The notes: a model not told the origin generated them from the sequence alone. A stretch of 48,908 nucleotides of DNA from Candidatus Methylomirabilota bacterium (GCA_036001065.1 DASYUQ010000001.1:1-48908); one strand, 5' to 3'; shown: positions 23,595 through 32,677, counted from the stretch's first letter. Program-made: numbers and translations.

Positions 23595-24671
23595 TCAGGC
23601 GATGGCGACCGAATTACCCGGCGATCCGGTCGCCCCCTTGAGCGGCAGGGGGGTGAAGGACCAGGCGAATTCGTAGACCTTGTCCTGCGCGAGGTCTTCG
23701 AGGTACTGGTTCTCGATGTTGTAGATGCCGTTCGTCGTCATCCAGATCGCGTGGCACTCGAAGGGACGATCTTGATCCTCCCCGGGCACCGCCTCGGTCG
23801 CCCAGTTGTCCCCGCCCACACAGGCGATCTTCTTCTCGACGAGCCACTTCGCCACGGTCGCGCCCGGACCGGGCTCGCCCTTGTTGAACTCCACGTTGTC
23901 CTTCTTCCAGAGCTTGATGTGGCCGGTCCGAAAGAGGACGACATCACCTTCGCCCGGCTCGCGGACGCCCTGGCGCCGCAGGGTCTGCATGACGTCGTCC
24001 ATCGTGATGACGTATCCGATCGGCAGGCGATCGCCCCCCTTGTAGGAGAGCACGTCGAGCAGGATGCCGCGGGTGAAGAAGGGCTTGACGTTGTGGATGC
24101 CGAGCTTCTGCAGCCCGTAGGGCCCGCCCACCTGGGCCTGGGTGAAGCCGTTGTAGTAGCGGATGTCGTTACCGACCTTGATGGCGATGTGACCGAGACC
24201 ATCGAACTGGGAGCCGACCTGCCCGATCTCGCCGCTGAACATCTCGTCGTTGTAGTGGAGCTGATGCTTGCCGAACGGTCCGCCCGTCGGCCCGCCGGGG
24301 ATCGTGATGGACACGTGCCGGGCCCCGAAGAGCGGGATGCCGGCCTCCAGGATCATCCCCAGACGATAGACCGTGCCACGCTTGATCAGGCGGGCGGCCT
24401 CGAGCACCTTCGCCGGCGTGATCCGGTTGGAGGCACCCGCCTCGTCTTGCGGACCCCAGGGCGAGGGCCACCAGTCACGCCCCATCGGGTTGACCGCCTG
24501 CGCCTCGGCTTGGCCCACCGCGCCCACGACGGGCCCCGCGGCTATCCCCCCCGCGACGCCAGCCGCGAACCCGGTCTTCACGAAATCTCGCCGCGAGACC
24601 GCGCCTTCCGCCGTCTCGAAGCACCCATCCTCGGGCAGGGTGAAGTATCGCTTCAGCCATTCAGGTTGCAC
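23595..24671 (-). CDS. Tat-exported cyclase family protein
   Basis: A 358-aa protein of the cyclase/kynurenine-formamidase-like family (metal-dependent hydrolases). A twin-arginine signal SRRDFVKTGFAAGVAGGIAA (residues 26-45) sits after a 25-residue leader, so folding and metal loading probably precede export. The family motif appears as SQFDGLGHIAI, with the Asp and His of the metal site, and the later GDVVLFRTGH and GGDNWATEA are typical of the longer subgroup. GTG 24671 has AAGGAGGG 7 nt upstream. It lies 21 nt after the cupin gene and forms a two-gene unit with it. Substrate unknown. Confidence 0.87.
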   Translation of the reverse strand: MQPEWLKRYFTLPEDGCFETAEGAVSRRDFVKTGFAAGVAGGIAAGPVVGAVGQAEAQAVNPMGRDWWPSPWGPQDEAGASNRITPAKVLEAARLIKRGTVYRLGMILEAGIPLFGARHVSITIPGGPTGGPFGKHQLHYNDEMFSGEIGQVGSQFDGLGHIAIKVGNDIRYYNGFTQAQVGGPYGLQKLGIHNVKPFFTRGILLDVLSYKGGDRLPIGYVITMDDVMQTLRRQGVREPGEGDVVLFRTGHIKLWKKDNVEFNKGEPGPGATVAKWLVEKKIACVGGDNWATEAVPGEDQDRPFECHAIWMTTNGIYNIENQYLEDLAQDKVYEFAWSFTPLPLKGATGSPGNSVAIA

Positions 24672-24692
24672 GGTCAGACCCTCCTTCCGTGA

Positions 24693-25058
24693 CTATCCCT
24701 TGCGCATGTAGGCCGGCACCTCGCTCGTCAGGAAGTCCTCCCGGGGCGGCGAGAAGATGTCGACGACCTCGGTGTCCTCCGGGAACCAGGCCTCGTGCTC
24801 GACCCCCCCGGGGATGAGGCCCACGTCGCCGGCGACGCACATGCGCTTCTCGTTGCCGAGGCGGAACTCCATCCGGCCCGAGAGCATCCAGAAAACCTGC
24901 TCGTGCGGATGCTGGTGGGCGGCGGCGTGGGCGCCCGCTCTCATCGACCACCAGACGACCATCTCCTTGTCGCCAGCAAGGACGCGCCGGCTGATCTTGT
25001 CGGTGACCTTCTGCTCGGGCAGGTTCCGGAGCGCGTGAAACCCTTTCATGACGGGCAT
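24693..25058 (-). CDS. Single-domain cupin protein
   Basis: A 121-aa cupin with the metal-binding signature in HAAAHQHPHEQVFWMLSG (several His plus Glu) and VAGDVGLIPGGVEHEAWF (the second-motif His). Such small cupins act as dioxygenases, isomerases or ligand sensors. ATG 25058 has GGAGG 7 nt upstream. It leads the transcript with the Tat cyclase-family gene, suggesting the two handle related compounds. Divergent from the LLM oxidoreductase at 25160. Confidence 0.87.
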   Translation of the reverse strand: MPVMKGFHALRNLPEQKVTDKISRRVLAGDKEMVVWWSMRAGAHAAAHQHPHEQVFWMLSGRMEFRLGNEKRMCVAGDVGLIPGGVEHEAWFPEDTEVVDIFSPPREDFLTSEVPAYMRKG

Positions 25059-25159
25059 GGATGCGCCTCCTTCGCGGGCTCGGGCCACCACCGTAATCAG
25101 GCCTCCGCACGGTGTCAAGGACGCCGGACACGCGCGGAATGCGGTAGCATGAGGGGCCC

Positions 25160-26149
25160 ATGGCCCGACTGAAGATCGGCTTCATCCCCATCGAGGGCGG
25201 TCACTACTACCAGGAGGCGCTCGAGGAGGTCGCCAGGGCCGAAGCGCTCGGCTTCGACTCCGTGTGGATGGAGGAGCATCACTCCGTCACCGATCACTAC
25301 TGGCCGTCGCCGCTGACCGTGCTGGCGGGATTCGCCACTCGCACGTCGACGGTCATGCTGGGCACCGACATCCTCGTCGCCGCCTTCTACCATCCCGTGC
25401 GCCTGGCCGAGGACATCGCCCTCCTCGATGTCATGTCCCAGGGGCGCATCACGCTCGGGATCGCCATCGGCTACAAGCCTGACGAGTTCGCCCTGTACGG
25501 TGTCGACCTCGAGAGACGCGGGGCCCGGTTCGAGGAGCAGCTCGCGATCATGAAGGGCCTCTGGACCCGGGAGCGCGTGAGCTTCGAGGGCCGCTACTAC
25601 GCGCTGGAGGGGCGGCTCGAGCCCAGGCCGGTCACGAAGCCGCACCCGCCCGTCTGGATCGGCGGGTGGGGGGAGCTCACGCTGAAACGGGCGGCGACGC
25701 TGGGCGACAACTGGATCCCCGGACCGACCGCCGACCTCAGGCGCCTGCTCGAGGGCAAGCGGCAGTTTCTCGAGAACCGCAAGGCGGCCGGCCGGACGGA
25801 GCCGATCGCCGAGTGGCCGCTGACCCGCGACCTCATCATCGCCGACACCGACCGGAGGGCCCGCGAGCTGGCCGAGGAGCACATCATGGTCGCCTACCGC
25901 AAGGAGTACGCGGGGGGCTGGCGCCACCCGTTCATCGACGCCAGCATCGCGACGAACCTCGAGAAGCTGATGGAGGATCGGTTCATCATCGGCGGCCCCG
26001 AGCAGTGCGTGCGCCAGATCCGTCGCTTCGTGGAGCAGTACGGCGCGACCCACCTGATCTGCCGCACGTTCTTCCCCGGCATGGCCCACGCCCACATCAT
26101 GCGCGAGCTCGAGCTCATCGCCCGCGAGGTCGTGCCCGCCTTTCGGTGA
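25160..26149 (+). CDS. LLM-class flavin-dependent oxidoreductase
   Basis: A 329-aa luciferase-like TIM barrel. Features: GFDSVWMEEHHSVTDHYWPS (the substrate-side His pair), STVMLGTDILVAAFYHPVRLAEDIAL, DVMSQGRITLGIAIGYKPDEF and KPHPPVWIGGWGELTLKRAA. Compared with the member at 15053-15976 it carries the longer insertion regions of bacterial-luciferase-like monooxygenases, and uses FMNH2 or F420. ATG 25160 follows GGGGCCC with only a weak ribosome site. It stands alone between the cupin gene (divergent) and the dihydroorotate-dehydrogenase-like gene. Confidence 0.88.
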   Translation: MARLKIGFIPIEGGHYYQEALEEVARAEALGFDSVWMEEHHSVTDHYWPSPLTVLAGFATRTSTVMLGTDILVAAFYHPVRLAEDIALLDVMSQGRITLGIAIGYKPDEFALYGVDLERRGARFEEQLAIMKGLWTRERVSFEGRYYALEGRLEPRPVTKPHPPVWIGGWGELTLKRAATLGDNWIPGPTADLRRLLEGKRQFLENRKAAGRTEPIAEWPLTRDLIIADTDRRARELAEEHIMVAYRKEYAGGWRHPFIDASIATNLEKLMEDRFIIGGPEQCVRQIRRFVEQYGATHLICRTFFPGMAHAHIMRELELIAREVVPAFR

Positions 26150-26186
26150 AAGGTCTAACCAAACCCGGGCATGTAGCCTAACTATC

Positions 26187-26195
26187 TGATATACT
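26187..26195 (+). promoter_or_regulatory. Extended -10 promoter
   Basis: TGATATACT is a near-perfect extended -10 (TG-n-TATACT). It lies 44 nt upstream of the proposed start of the dihydroorotate-dehydrogenase-like gene, with no clear -35 box. Confidence 0.4.
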
Positions 26196-26238
26196 GGGGT
26201 TTCACCGGGGGATTCCCGGGGGAAAGGAGTGGAGCCCC

Positions 26239-27291
26239 ATTTCGCAGGCTGTCTACCGGCTCGACCGCTCCTATGCTTGGAACTACGCTCACGCCCCCGC
26301 CCTCCCGCGTGTCCGCCGGCTCCCTCCCGGGCGGGGCGGCCACCTCTTCGATTACTCCCTGAACTCTCCGCTCGGCGTGGCCGCCGGGCCCCTGCTCAAC
26401 TCGAAGTGGGTCGAGGGGTACGCCCGCCTGGGGTTCGACGTGCTCACCTACGCCACCGTCCGTTCCCGGATGCAGCCGGCGCACAGCCTGCCCAACATCC
26501 GCTACGTGGAAACCCGTGACCAGGTGGCGATCGCCGCGCGGCGGTCGCCGGTCGACGGCGCCACCATCGCGTTCTCCCTGGGCCTGCCGTCGATGGAGCC
26601 GGAGGTGTGGCGCAAGGACGTCCGCCGCGCCAAGGAGCGCCTGGGGCCCGGCCAGATCCTGGTCGTCAGCGTGGTGGGCACGCCCGACCAGGAGGCGGGC
26701 ATGGAGGCGCTCATCGACGACTACGCGCGCTGCGCGGTCTGGGCGGCGGAGGCCGGCGCCGACGCCATCGAGGTCCACCTCGCCGTCCCCAACGTCTTCG
26801 GCGAGCCCGGGCAGATGGTGTACGAGCATCTGCCGCTGGCGGCGCAGATCCTTTATCGCATCCGGACCGGCGTGTCGGTCCCCGTGCTGGCCAAGCTCGG
26901 CCTCTTCCGCAGCCCGCGGGCGCTGCACGAGACGGCGACGAAGCTGGCGCCCTGGACGCACGGCTTCGTGCTCGTCCACGGTGTCCCGCGCCGTGTCCTC
27001 GACGAGGACGGCAACGTCGCCTTCGAGGGCAGCGGGCGCGAGTGGGCCTACGTGGTCGGTGCCGCCACCTACCCGGTGTGCTCGCGCCAGGTCGAGGAGA
27101 TGCTGGCGTGGCGCAAGGCGGGCGTCTGGAACCGGGCGGTGCTGGCCGTCGGCGGCGTGACCACGGCCGAGCGCGCGCGACACTTGCTCCAGGAAGGCGC
27201 CGACGCGGTGCTGGTGGCTACCGCCGCGCTCTCCGACCCGCTGTTCGCCACGCGCTTCCGGCAGGCGATGGCGACCTCCGCCGTCGCCTAG
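26239..27291 (+). CDS. Dihydroorotate-dehydrogenase-like FMN barrel, ATT start
   Basis: A TIM-barrel flavoprotein. Seen: FDYSLNSPLGVAAGPLLNSK (the opening strand of the family), VVSVVGTPDQEA, DAIEVHLAVPNVFG (the N-x-S/P catalytic-side loop), VPVLAKLGLF and the FMN-phosphate loop AVLAVGGVTTAERAR. The first standard start in frame is GTG 26377, which would cut into this conserved opening strand. Coding character reaches back to about 26239, where ATT follows AAGGAG by 9 nt. I therefore propose a rare ATT start, giving 350 aa; a sequence error is the alternative. Its role in pyrimidine synthesis is not supported by neighbours. Confidence 0.7.
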   Translation: MSQAVYRLDRSYAWNYAHAPALPRVRRLPPGRGGHLFDYSLNSPLGVAAGPLLNSKWVEGYARLGFDVLTYATVRSRMQPAHSLPNIRYVETRDQVAIAARRSPVDGATIAFSLGLPSMEPEVWRKDVRRAKERLGPGQILVVSVVGTPDQEAGMEALIDDYARCAVWAAEAGADAIEVHLAVPNVFGEPGQMVYEHLPLAAQILYRIRTGVSVPVLAKLGLFRSPRALHETATKLAPWTHGFVLVHGVPRRVLDEDGNVAFEGSGREWAYVVGAATYPVCSRQVEEMLAWRKAGVWNRAVLAVGGVTTAERARHLLQEGADAVLVATAALSDPLFATRFRQAMATSAVA

Positions 27292-27324
27292 CCCGGTCCC
27301 CCGCGCGCTCACGTGGCGACGTAC

Positions 27325-27348
27325 CCCGCGCCGCCTGGACGGCGCGGG
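27325..27348. terminator. GC-rich hairpin after the DHODH-like gene
   Basis: CCCGCGCCG, loop CCTGGA, CGGCGCGGG: a perfect 9-bp stem between two same-direction genes. No T-run follows. Confidence 0.4.
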
Positions 27349-27383
27349 CCATGGTCGCGGCAGCCCGTGCTACGCTACTGGCG

Positions 27384-28415
27384 ATGCGCTGGCTGATCGT
27401 CCTTCCATTCGAGCGGCCGGGGCTCGCGGGAATGGACTTCGCCGACGAGCTGCGCGCCCTCGGCCACGAGGTCCGCACCTTCGCCTACCGCCGCGACAAC
27501 CCCCTCTACAAGAACCGCGGGACCAAGGCGCTCTACCAGCGCTTCATCCTGGGTCGGCTGGAGCGGGCGTGCACGAGCTGGCGACCATCCGTCGTCCTGG
27601 TGGTCAAGGGCGGGCCCATCGCGCCGGGCGCCATCCGACGCGTGAGGGCCCGGATCGATGCGCTCTTCATCAACGTCTTCTTCGACAACCCGCTCTGGAT
27701 GATCCCCTTCGAGTGCATCGAGCCCTACGACCTGTTCTTCACCAAGGATCGTTACGCGCTGGGCAGCCTGCGGCAGGTCGGCCTTACCAACGTCCATTAC
27801 CTGCCGCTCTACTGCATCCCGGCCGACCATCATCCGGTTACGCCCACCGCCGACGAGCGCGCGCGGTACGGCGCGCCCGTCTCGCTCGTCGGCAGCCGCT
27901 ATCCCTACCGCGAGCGCTTCGTGCGCGCGCTGGCCGACTATCCCCTCCGGATCTGGGGCTCCGGCTGGCAGCGGGCGGAGGACCCGATGGTACGACGGAT
28001 GGTCGCCGGCGGCCCGGTGTGGGGCCGGGAGAAGCTGCTCGTCTACTCGGCTTCGACGCTCTCGCTGAATCACCATCATCCGATGAACGACATCGTGGGC
28101 ACCAACAACCGGACGTTCGAGCTCGCGGCGGCGGGCGCTTGCCAGGTGGCCAACTTCAAGGAGGACCTGACGGATCTCTTCAAACCCGGAGAGGAGATCC
28201 TCGTCTACCACGATCTCGGCGAGCTCCGCCGGCACCTCGATTACTATCTCGCCCACCCCCAGGAGGCCCGCGCGATCGGAGAAAACGCCCGACGCCGCGC
28301 CCTGGGCGAGCACACGCTGCGCCACCGCATCGAGGAGATGCTACCGCTCATCGACCAGCGCCTCGGAGCGACGGCCCGAACGTCGGGCGCGGCGGCGCCC
28401 CCCCGGCCAAGATGA
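27384..28415 (+). CDS. CgeB-like glycosyltransferase
   Basis: A 343-aa protein resembling CgeB/spore-coat-type glycosyltransferases. N-half: MRWLIVLPFERPG, VVLVVKGGPIAP and FFDNPLWMIPFECIEPYDLFF. C-half, the nucleotide-sugar domain: VSLVGSRYPYRERFVRALADYPLRIWG, YSASTLSLNHHHPM, NNRTFELAAAGACQV and the terminal HLDYYLAHPQEAR helix. Predicted to move a sugar onto a cell-surface acceptor; donor and acceptor are unknown. The start ATG 27384 is the first in the conserved region. The stop overlaps the threonine synthase start (ATGA). Confidence 0.8.
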   Translation: MRWLIVLPFERPGLAGMDFADELRALGHEVRTFAYRRDNPLYKNRGTKALYQRFILGRLERACTSWRPSVVLVVKGGPIAPGAIRRVRARIDALFINVFFDNPLWMIPFECIEPYDLFFTKDRYALGSLRQVGLTNVHYLPLYCIPADHHPVTPTADERARYGAPVSLVGSRYPYRERFVRALADYPLRIWGSGWQRAEDPMVRRMVAGGPVWGREKLLVYSASTLSLNHHHPMNDIVGTNNRTFELAAAGACQVANFKEDLTDLFKPGEEILVYHDLGELRRHLDYYLAHPQEARAIGENARRRALGEHTLRHRIEEMLPLIDQRLGATARTSGAAAPPRPR

Positions 28416-29641
28416 CGTCGACGGACTCGCTCGCTCAGAACCTCACCTGCATCGACTGCGGCGCCAGCTATCCGCTCGGCTACCGGCTGGAGTGCGCCAA
28501 GTGCCAGGGCCTGCTCGAGCTCCGCTACGACCTCGACGTCCTGCGCGGGCGCGGTCCCGCGCTCTTCACGGGCACCGGACTCTGGCGCTACGCGCCGGTG
28601 CTGCCCATCGCCGATCCGGCGCACCGCATCACGCTCGGCGAAGGCGGCACGCCGCTGCTCGACTGCCCCCGGCTGGCCGCCCAGCTCGGCGTCAGGCGTC
28701 TCCTGATCAAGTTCGAGGGCCCCAACCCGACCGGCACCGTGAAGGATCGGTCCTCGGCTACCGCGATCGCCGCCGCGCGCCAGTTCGGCTTTCGCGCGAC
28801 CTCGGTGGTGAGCTCCGGCAACGCCGGCTCGTCCATCGCCGCCTACTCGGCGCGGGCGGGACTGCGCTCGCTCGTCTTCGCCTACGAGCGCGCCTCGGCG
28901 CCGAAACTCCTGCACATGGCCGCGACCACCACCGACCTCGTCATCTACCGGGGCGTCTACGACGACCTCATCACCCATTGGGACCGGCTGGTGGAGGAGC
29001 GCCTGTTCTTCGACTGCGGGGCCTCTCGCAACGCCTACAAGCACGAGGGCAAGAAGACGCTGGCCTACGAGGTCGCCGAGCAGACCGGCTGGCGGCCGCC
29101 GGACGTCGTGGTGGCGCCCGTCGCCGTGGGCGAGACGTTCATCGCCGCCGCGCGCGGCTTTCGGGAGATGCACGAGGCCGGGTGGATCCCCCGCCTACCG
29201 CTGATGGTCGCGGCCCAGGCGACGGGTGCCAACGCCATCGCCCGCGCGTTCCGCGAGCGGGGGCCGATCACGCCGCTGAAGATCGGCTACACGGTCGCCG
29301 AGGGACTGGCCGCCGGCAATCCCGGCCGCAAGGGCGAGTGGACCCTGCGCCTGCTGCGCCAGCTCGGCGGCCTCGCCGGCGACGCCGGGGACGAGGAGAT
29401 CCTGGCCACCCAGCGCACGCTGGCGCGGACGGAAGGCATCTGGGCGGGGCCCACCGGCGTGGCGGCCCTGGCCGTCCTCACCCGCCTGCTCGCGCAGAAG
29501 CAGCTCGATCCCGCGCAGACGATCTGCGTGATCGTGAGCGAGACCGGACTGAAGACCGAGGCGGAGCCGCCGAGCCGGCAGGGCGTGGCGTTCGACTCCG
29601 AGTCGCTCGAAAAACTCGTCCGCGAGCGTCTCGGCGTCTAG
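28412..29641 (+). CDS. thrC: Threonine synthase
   Basis: A 409-aa PLP enzyme of fold type II that converts O-phosphohomoserine to threonine. The N-terminus has a zinc-ribbon-like pair CIDC...CAKC (residues 13-34), as in many threonine synthases. The PLP lysine is Lys111 in NPTGTVKDRSS, and the phosphate loop is SSGNAGSS. Late motifs GYTVAEGLAAGNPGR and GPTGVAALAVL are typical. Length is as expected. ATGA overlap with the glycosyltransferase gene upstream; its TAG overlaps the GTG of the glycosylase gene (TAGTG). A thrC paralogue-like role cannot be excluded. Confidence 0.88.
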   Translation: MTSTDSLAQNLTCIDCGASYPLGYRLECAKCQGLLELRYDLDVLRGRGPALFTGTGLWRYAPVLPIADPAHRITLGEGGTPLLDCPRLAAQLGVRRLLIKFEGPNPTGTVKDRSSATAIAAARQFGFRATSVVSSGNAGSSIAAYSARAGLRSLVFAYERASAPKLLHMAATTTDLVIYRGVYDDLITHWDRLVEERLFFDCGASRNAYKHEGKKTLAYEVAEQTGWRPPDVVVAPVAVGETFIAAARGFREMHEAGWIPRLPLMVAAQATGANAIARAFRERGPITPLKIGYTVAEGLAAGNPGRKGEWTLRLLRQLGGLAGDAGDEEILATQRTLARTEGIWAGPTGVAALAVLTRLLAQKQLDPAQTICVIVSETGLKTEAEPPSRQGVAFDSESLEKLVRERLGV

Positions 29642-30213
29642 TGCCGCTGCCCCGGCGGTTTTATCTCCGCCCCCCGCGCGCCGTTGCGCGCGGTCTCCTG
29701 GGTTGCATCCTGGTCTCGCGGATCGGCGGCAGGCTGACCGCCGGCCGCATCGTGGAGACCGAAGCCTATCTCGGCCCCGAGGACGCGGCGTCGCACGCCG
29801 CCTTCCGCCCCGGCAGCCATGCGCTCTTCTACGGAGACGGCGGCTTCGCCTACGTCTACCTCAACTACGGGATGCACCACTGCCTGAACGCCATCACGGA
29901 GCGCGCGGGCCGGCCGGGCTGCGTGCTCCTCCGCGCGCTGGAGCCGGTGGCCGGGCTCCGCGCGATGGCCCGGCGCCGCGGCGTCCCCGCGCAGTCGCCG
30001 CGGCTGGCCACCGGTCCGGGAAACCTGACGCGCGCCCTCGGCATCACGGCGCGCGAGAACGGCGCCGACCTCACGCGCGGCCGGCTCACCATCGAGCCGC
30101 CGGACACGGCGCGCGACCTCCGCATCGCTCGTGGTCCCCGCGTGGGCATCACCCGCGCGGCGGACCTTCCCCTGCGCTTCTGGATCGCCCGCAGCCGGTT
30201 CGTGTCGCGCTGA
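29641..30213 (+). CDS. DNA-3-methyladenine glycosylase (MPG family)
   Basis: A 190-aa alkyladenine glycosylase that removes alkylated or deaminated purines in base-excision repair. Motifs: ARGLLGCILV, the catalytic Glu in IVETEAYLGPEDAASHA, YGDGGFAYVYLNYGMHHCLN (DNA-intercalating Tyr region), VLLRALEP, GPGNLTRALGI and the closing GPRVGITRA. GTG 29641 overlaps the threonine synthase stop and is the only start that keeps the N-terminal RRFYLRP. Complete. Last gene of the coupled run from 27384. Confidence 0.92.
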   Translation: MPLPRRFYLRPPRAVARGLLGCILVSRIGGRLTAGRIVETEAYLGPEDAASHAAFRPGSHALFYGDGGFAYVYLNYGMHHCLNAITERAGRPGCVLLRALEPVAGLRAMARRRGVPAQSPRLATGPGNLTRALGITARENGADLTRGRLTIEPPDTARDLRIARGPRVGITRAADLPLRFWIARSRFVSR

Positions 30214-30474
30214 CCCACCAAATCGGGGGCTCGCAGAACTCTTGAGCCTTGACCTGGGTCACGAGGGCAATGGCTCCTTCCGCCCTACGTCCTCCTGGTA
30301 CGCGTTGATCTCCGCGTCCATCTTGACCTCAAGGAACGCTGGCGTCTGCCGGATCAGTTGCACCCTCCAGCTCTCGTCGGACCGTCGAGGGCATCCGGCG
30401 CCCTCCCCGCTCGAGCGGGTCAGTCCAGAAGCGGCGCACGCTCCGTCCGCCGCGCCCGGATCACTCGGGGCCGG
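30214..30474. other. Intergenic stretch, no gene seen
   Basis: Between the convergent glycosylase and PQQ dehydrogenase genes. No coding character, hairpin or repeat of note; composition is lower in GC than the flanking sequence on the left. Confidence 0.5.
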
Positions 30475-32259
30475 TCATTCATTCTCCTTCTCCGGTAGCG
30501 AAAACGCGATGATGGCATCTCCGACGGGGTTGGGCGGGAAGTTGTTTCTATCCGGCACGTTTCCACCAAAGGCATTCACGATGAACTGGCGGCCCTTCAC
30601 CACGTAGGCGATCGGAGAAGCTGCGGCTCCACCAGCGTTCGCGACACGCGCGGGTGCATCGAAGGTAAACAGGATCTTGCCCGTCTCGGCATTCGCGGCG
30701 TGGAACTTACCGTTGCCCTCCCCGAAGAACACCAGATCGCCGGCGACCACCACCCCTGATTTGGCCGGCTGATCCACCTCGATCTTCCAGACCACCTTGC
30801 CGGTCCTCGTGTCGGTTGCGCCGAACAGGCCAAAGGGATTCGAACCGGGAACCCGGTTGATGAAGCTGGAGCCGAGGAAGAGCCCTGCCGCATTGGGGCC
30901 TCGATTGTCCGGTCTCGTCTGAAAGAGCGTGGGCTCGTACCTGGTGCCATAGTAAACGAACTTGGTACGCGGGCTAAAGGCTGCTGGATTCCATTCGCAT
31001 CCCCCGTCATCGCCCGGCACGATCAGGCGCAACGTCTCATCGGGCGGGGTGTACTGCGGCGACAGCGTAATCGGCTCGCCGTTAAAGTGCGTGGGAGTAG
31101 GCCTGACGAAAGTCAACGGCGTCAACGGCTCGACGGAGGACACGGGCTGGGTCGGCGCGGCATGCTGGAAAGCAGGACCTGGCGGGACCGGTACCTCGGT
31201 CACCGGAAATATCGGCTGGCCAGTGATTCGGTTGAGGATATAGTAGTTACCGTTCTTGCTGCAGTGGCCCAGCGCCTTGAACTTTTCCCCATCCTTTTCG
31301 AGCGGGAACAGGACTGCCGGTTGGGCGCTGTCATAGTCCCAGATGTCGTGGTGCACTGCCTGGAAGTGCCACCGGGGCCGACCCGTTCTCAGGTCGAGAG
31401 CCACGATCGAAGCAGAAAACAGATTGTCCCCGGCTCGGTCCTGGCCGAGGACATCCGGCGCAGCATTCCCGGTGACGACGAAAATCAGTCCCAATTCCGG
31501 ATCGATGGCGGGCGGGTTCCATACTGCCGCGCCCCCTCTCCGGAATGAGTCCCCGGCAAAGCTCTGGGGCTGCGTGGTAAAGAAGCGCCACACTTGTCTG
31601 CCGGTCTTCGCGTCCAAGGCGATCACCTGGCCTCGCACCTCGAACTCGCCCCCCGATGGGCTAACGATGACCAACCCATCCACAAACTGCGGGGCATTGT
31701 TGATGACAAAGCGTTGCCTGAAGTCGACGACCGTGTTCTTCCACACGACCGCGCCCGTGGCCGCGTCCAAGGCCACGACCACGCCGTCGAGCCGGCCATG
31801 GAAGACCTTGTCGTCTCCGACAGCAACACCCTTGTTGTTCCGGCCGCAGCAGACCGAAAACTGCTCAAGTGGCGGCATCTCGTTCGGAATCTCCAGGGGC
31901 TTAAAGGACCAGATCTCCTGGCCCGTCGCCGCATCCAGGGCGAACAGGTTATCGTGCCCGTCGGTGACGAAGAGCCGGCCATCGACGGCGATTGGCGAGA
32001 CCTGCAACTCCGCTAGGGGGTCAAGGACACCAGTGTGGAACACCCAGGCAACCTTCAGCTTGTGGACGTTGTGCCGATTGATCTGGTCGACCGGCTGGAA
32101 TCGCGTGTTGGCCAGGTCGTTGCCGTAGTGAGGCCAATCGAGGTTCTCCGCAGCTTTGACCAAGGGCAGGTACGGGAGGAGCCACAACGCCAAGACGACA
32201 ACGAAGACCAGCGCAATGCCTAGCCGAACCGGGTAGGACGCGAGTCTCTTCCCTCTCAT
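30475..32259 (-). CDS. PQQ-dependent dehydrogenase, membrane-anchored
   Basis: A 594-aa eight-bladed propeller quinoprotein that oxidises an alcohol or sugar in the periplasm. One N-terminal anchor (LGIALVFVVVLALWLLPYLP, about residues 13-32) precedes DWPHYGNDLANTRFQPVDQI. PQQ-site features: vicinal Cys pair in SVCCGRNN, the catalytic Asp in HHDIWDYDSAQPA, and repeated D-x-x-T-G-x-x-x-W blade motifs. A second Asp follows two residues after the catalytic one (W-D-x-D), as in lanthanide-type alcohol dehydrogenases but also in glucose dehydrogenases, so the metal is open. There is no C-terminal cytochrome c (no CxxCH). ATG 32259 with GAGAGG upstream. Lower GC than neighbours and an adjacent 90-bp element suggest transfer. 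Confidence 0.88.
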   Translation of the reverse strand: MRGKRLASYPVRLGIALVFVVVLALWLLPYLPLVKAAENLDWPHYGNDLANTRFQPVDQINRHNVHKLKVAWVFHTGVLDPLAELQVSPIAVDGRLFVTDGHDNLFALDAATGQEIWSFKPLEIPNEMPPLEQFSVCCGRNNKGVAVGDDKVFHGRLDGVVVALDAATGAVVWKNTVVDFRQRFVINNAPQFVDGLVIVSPSGGEFEVRGQVIALDAKTGRQVWRFFTTQPQSFAGDSFRRGGAAVWNPPAIDPELGLIFVVTGNAAPDVLGQDRAGDNLFSASIVALDLRTGRPRWHFQAVHHDIWDYDSAQPAVLFPLEKDGEKFKALGHCSKNGNYYILNRITGQPIFPVTEVPVPPGPAFQHAAPTQPVSSVEPLTPLTFVRPTPTHFNGEPITLSPQYTPPDETLRLIVPGDDGGCEWNPAAFSPRTKFVYYGTRYEPTLFQTRPDNRGPNAAGLFLGSSFINRVPGSNPFGLFGATDTRTGKVVWKIEVDQPAKSGVVVAGDLVFFGEGNGKFHAANAETGKILFTFDAPARVANAGGAAASPIAYVVKGRQFIVNAFGGNVPDRNNFPPNPVGDAIIAFSLPEKENE

Positions 32260-32677
32260 GGTTTCCTCTCCTCTCCTGTGCGAAGATCATCTGCCGACAG
32301 CCCAGCCGCGGTCCGCATCTGCATATGGCTAGTGCCGTTCCAACTATTCGCGCCTAGGAAGGCACCGTGTACGTCGTTCGTGGACAGATTTAGTATCAAC
32401 AAGTTGGAACGGCACTAGTCCAATCCCACGGATCGTTCGAACCAGCGTGGCGCAGTCCATTTCAGGGGCATGGCTGCTTCCCCTAAGGGCCGGACGGTTG
32501 GGTCTGACGACACGGGAGCCTAGCCCCGAGCCGTTATGGCTGTCAATCGGGTGAAGTGTCTCGGCGAGGTTGACCTCCCTTGCCTTGACTGGCAGCTGGG
32601 CGGGGCCGGGGACGGCACCGGCGGGGCCGGCCGCGAGCCGACAAGGTGAATCGAATACGGTCACCCTCTCGCGCGCA
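32260..32677. other. Non-coding stretch holding the 90-bp element
   Basis: A 418-bp gap between the PQQ dehydrogenase start and the MBL hydrolase stop. Apart from the element at 32329-32418, I see no gene, hairpin or repeat. GC is lower than average, like the dehydrogenase gene. Confidence 0.6.
32329..32418 (-). mobile_element. 90-bp inverted-repeat element, copy 2
   Basis: Identical, base for base, to copies 1 and 3 but inverted, with the same 17-bp ends CTAGTGCCGTTCCAACT. It lies 70 bp upstream of the PQQ dehydrogenase start, so it could affect that gene's expression; it touches no stop codon here. Confidence 0.8.

Noticed and set aside
30475-32259. Calling the PQQ dehydrogenase lanthanide-dependent (XoxF/ExaF type)
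   Set aside because: W-D-Y-D also occurs in glucose-dehydrogenase-like quinoproteins; no XoxG/XoxJ partners are present, so only noted.
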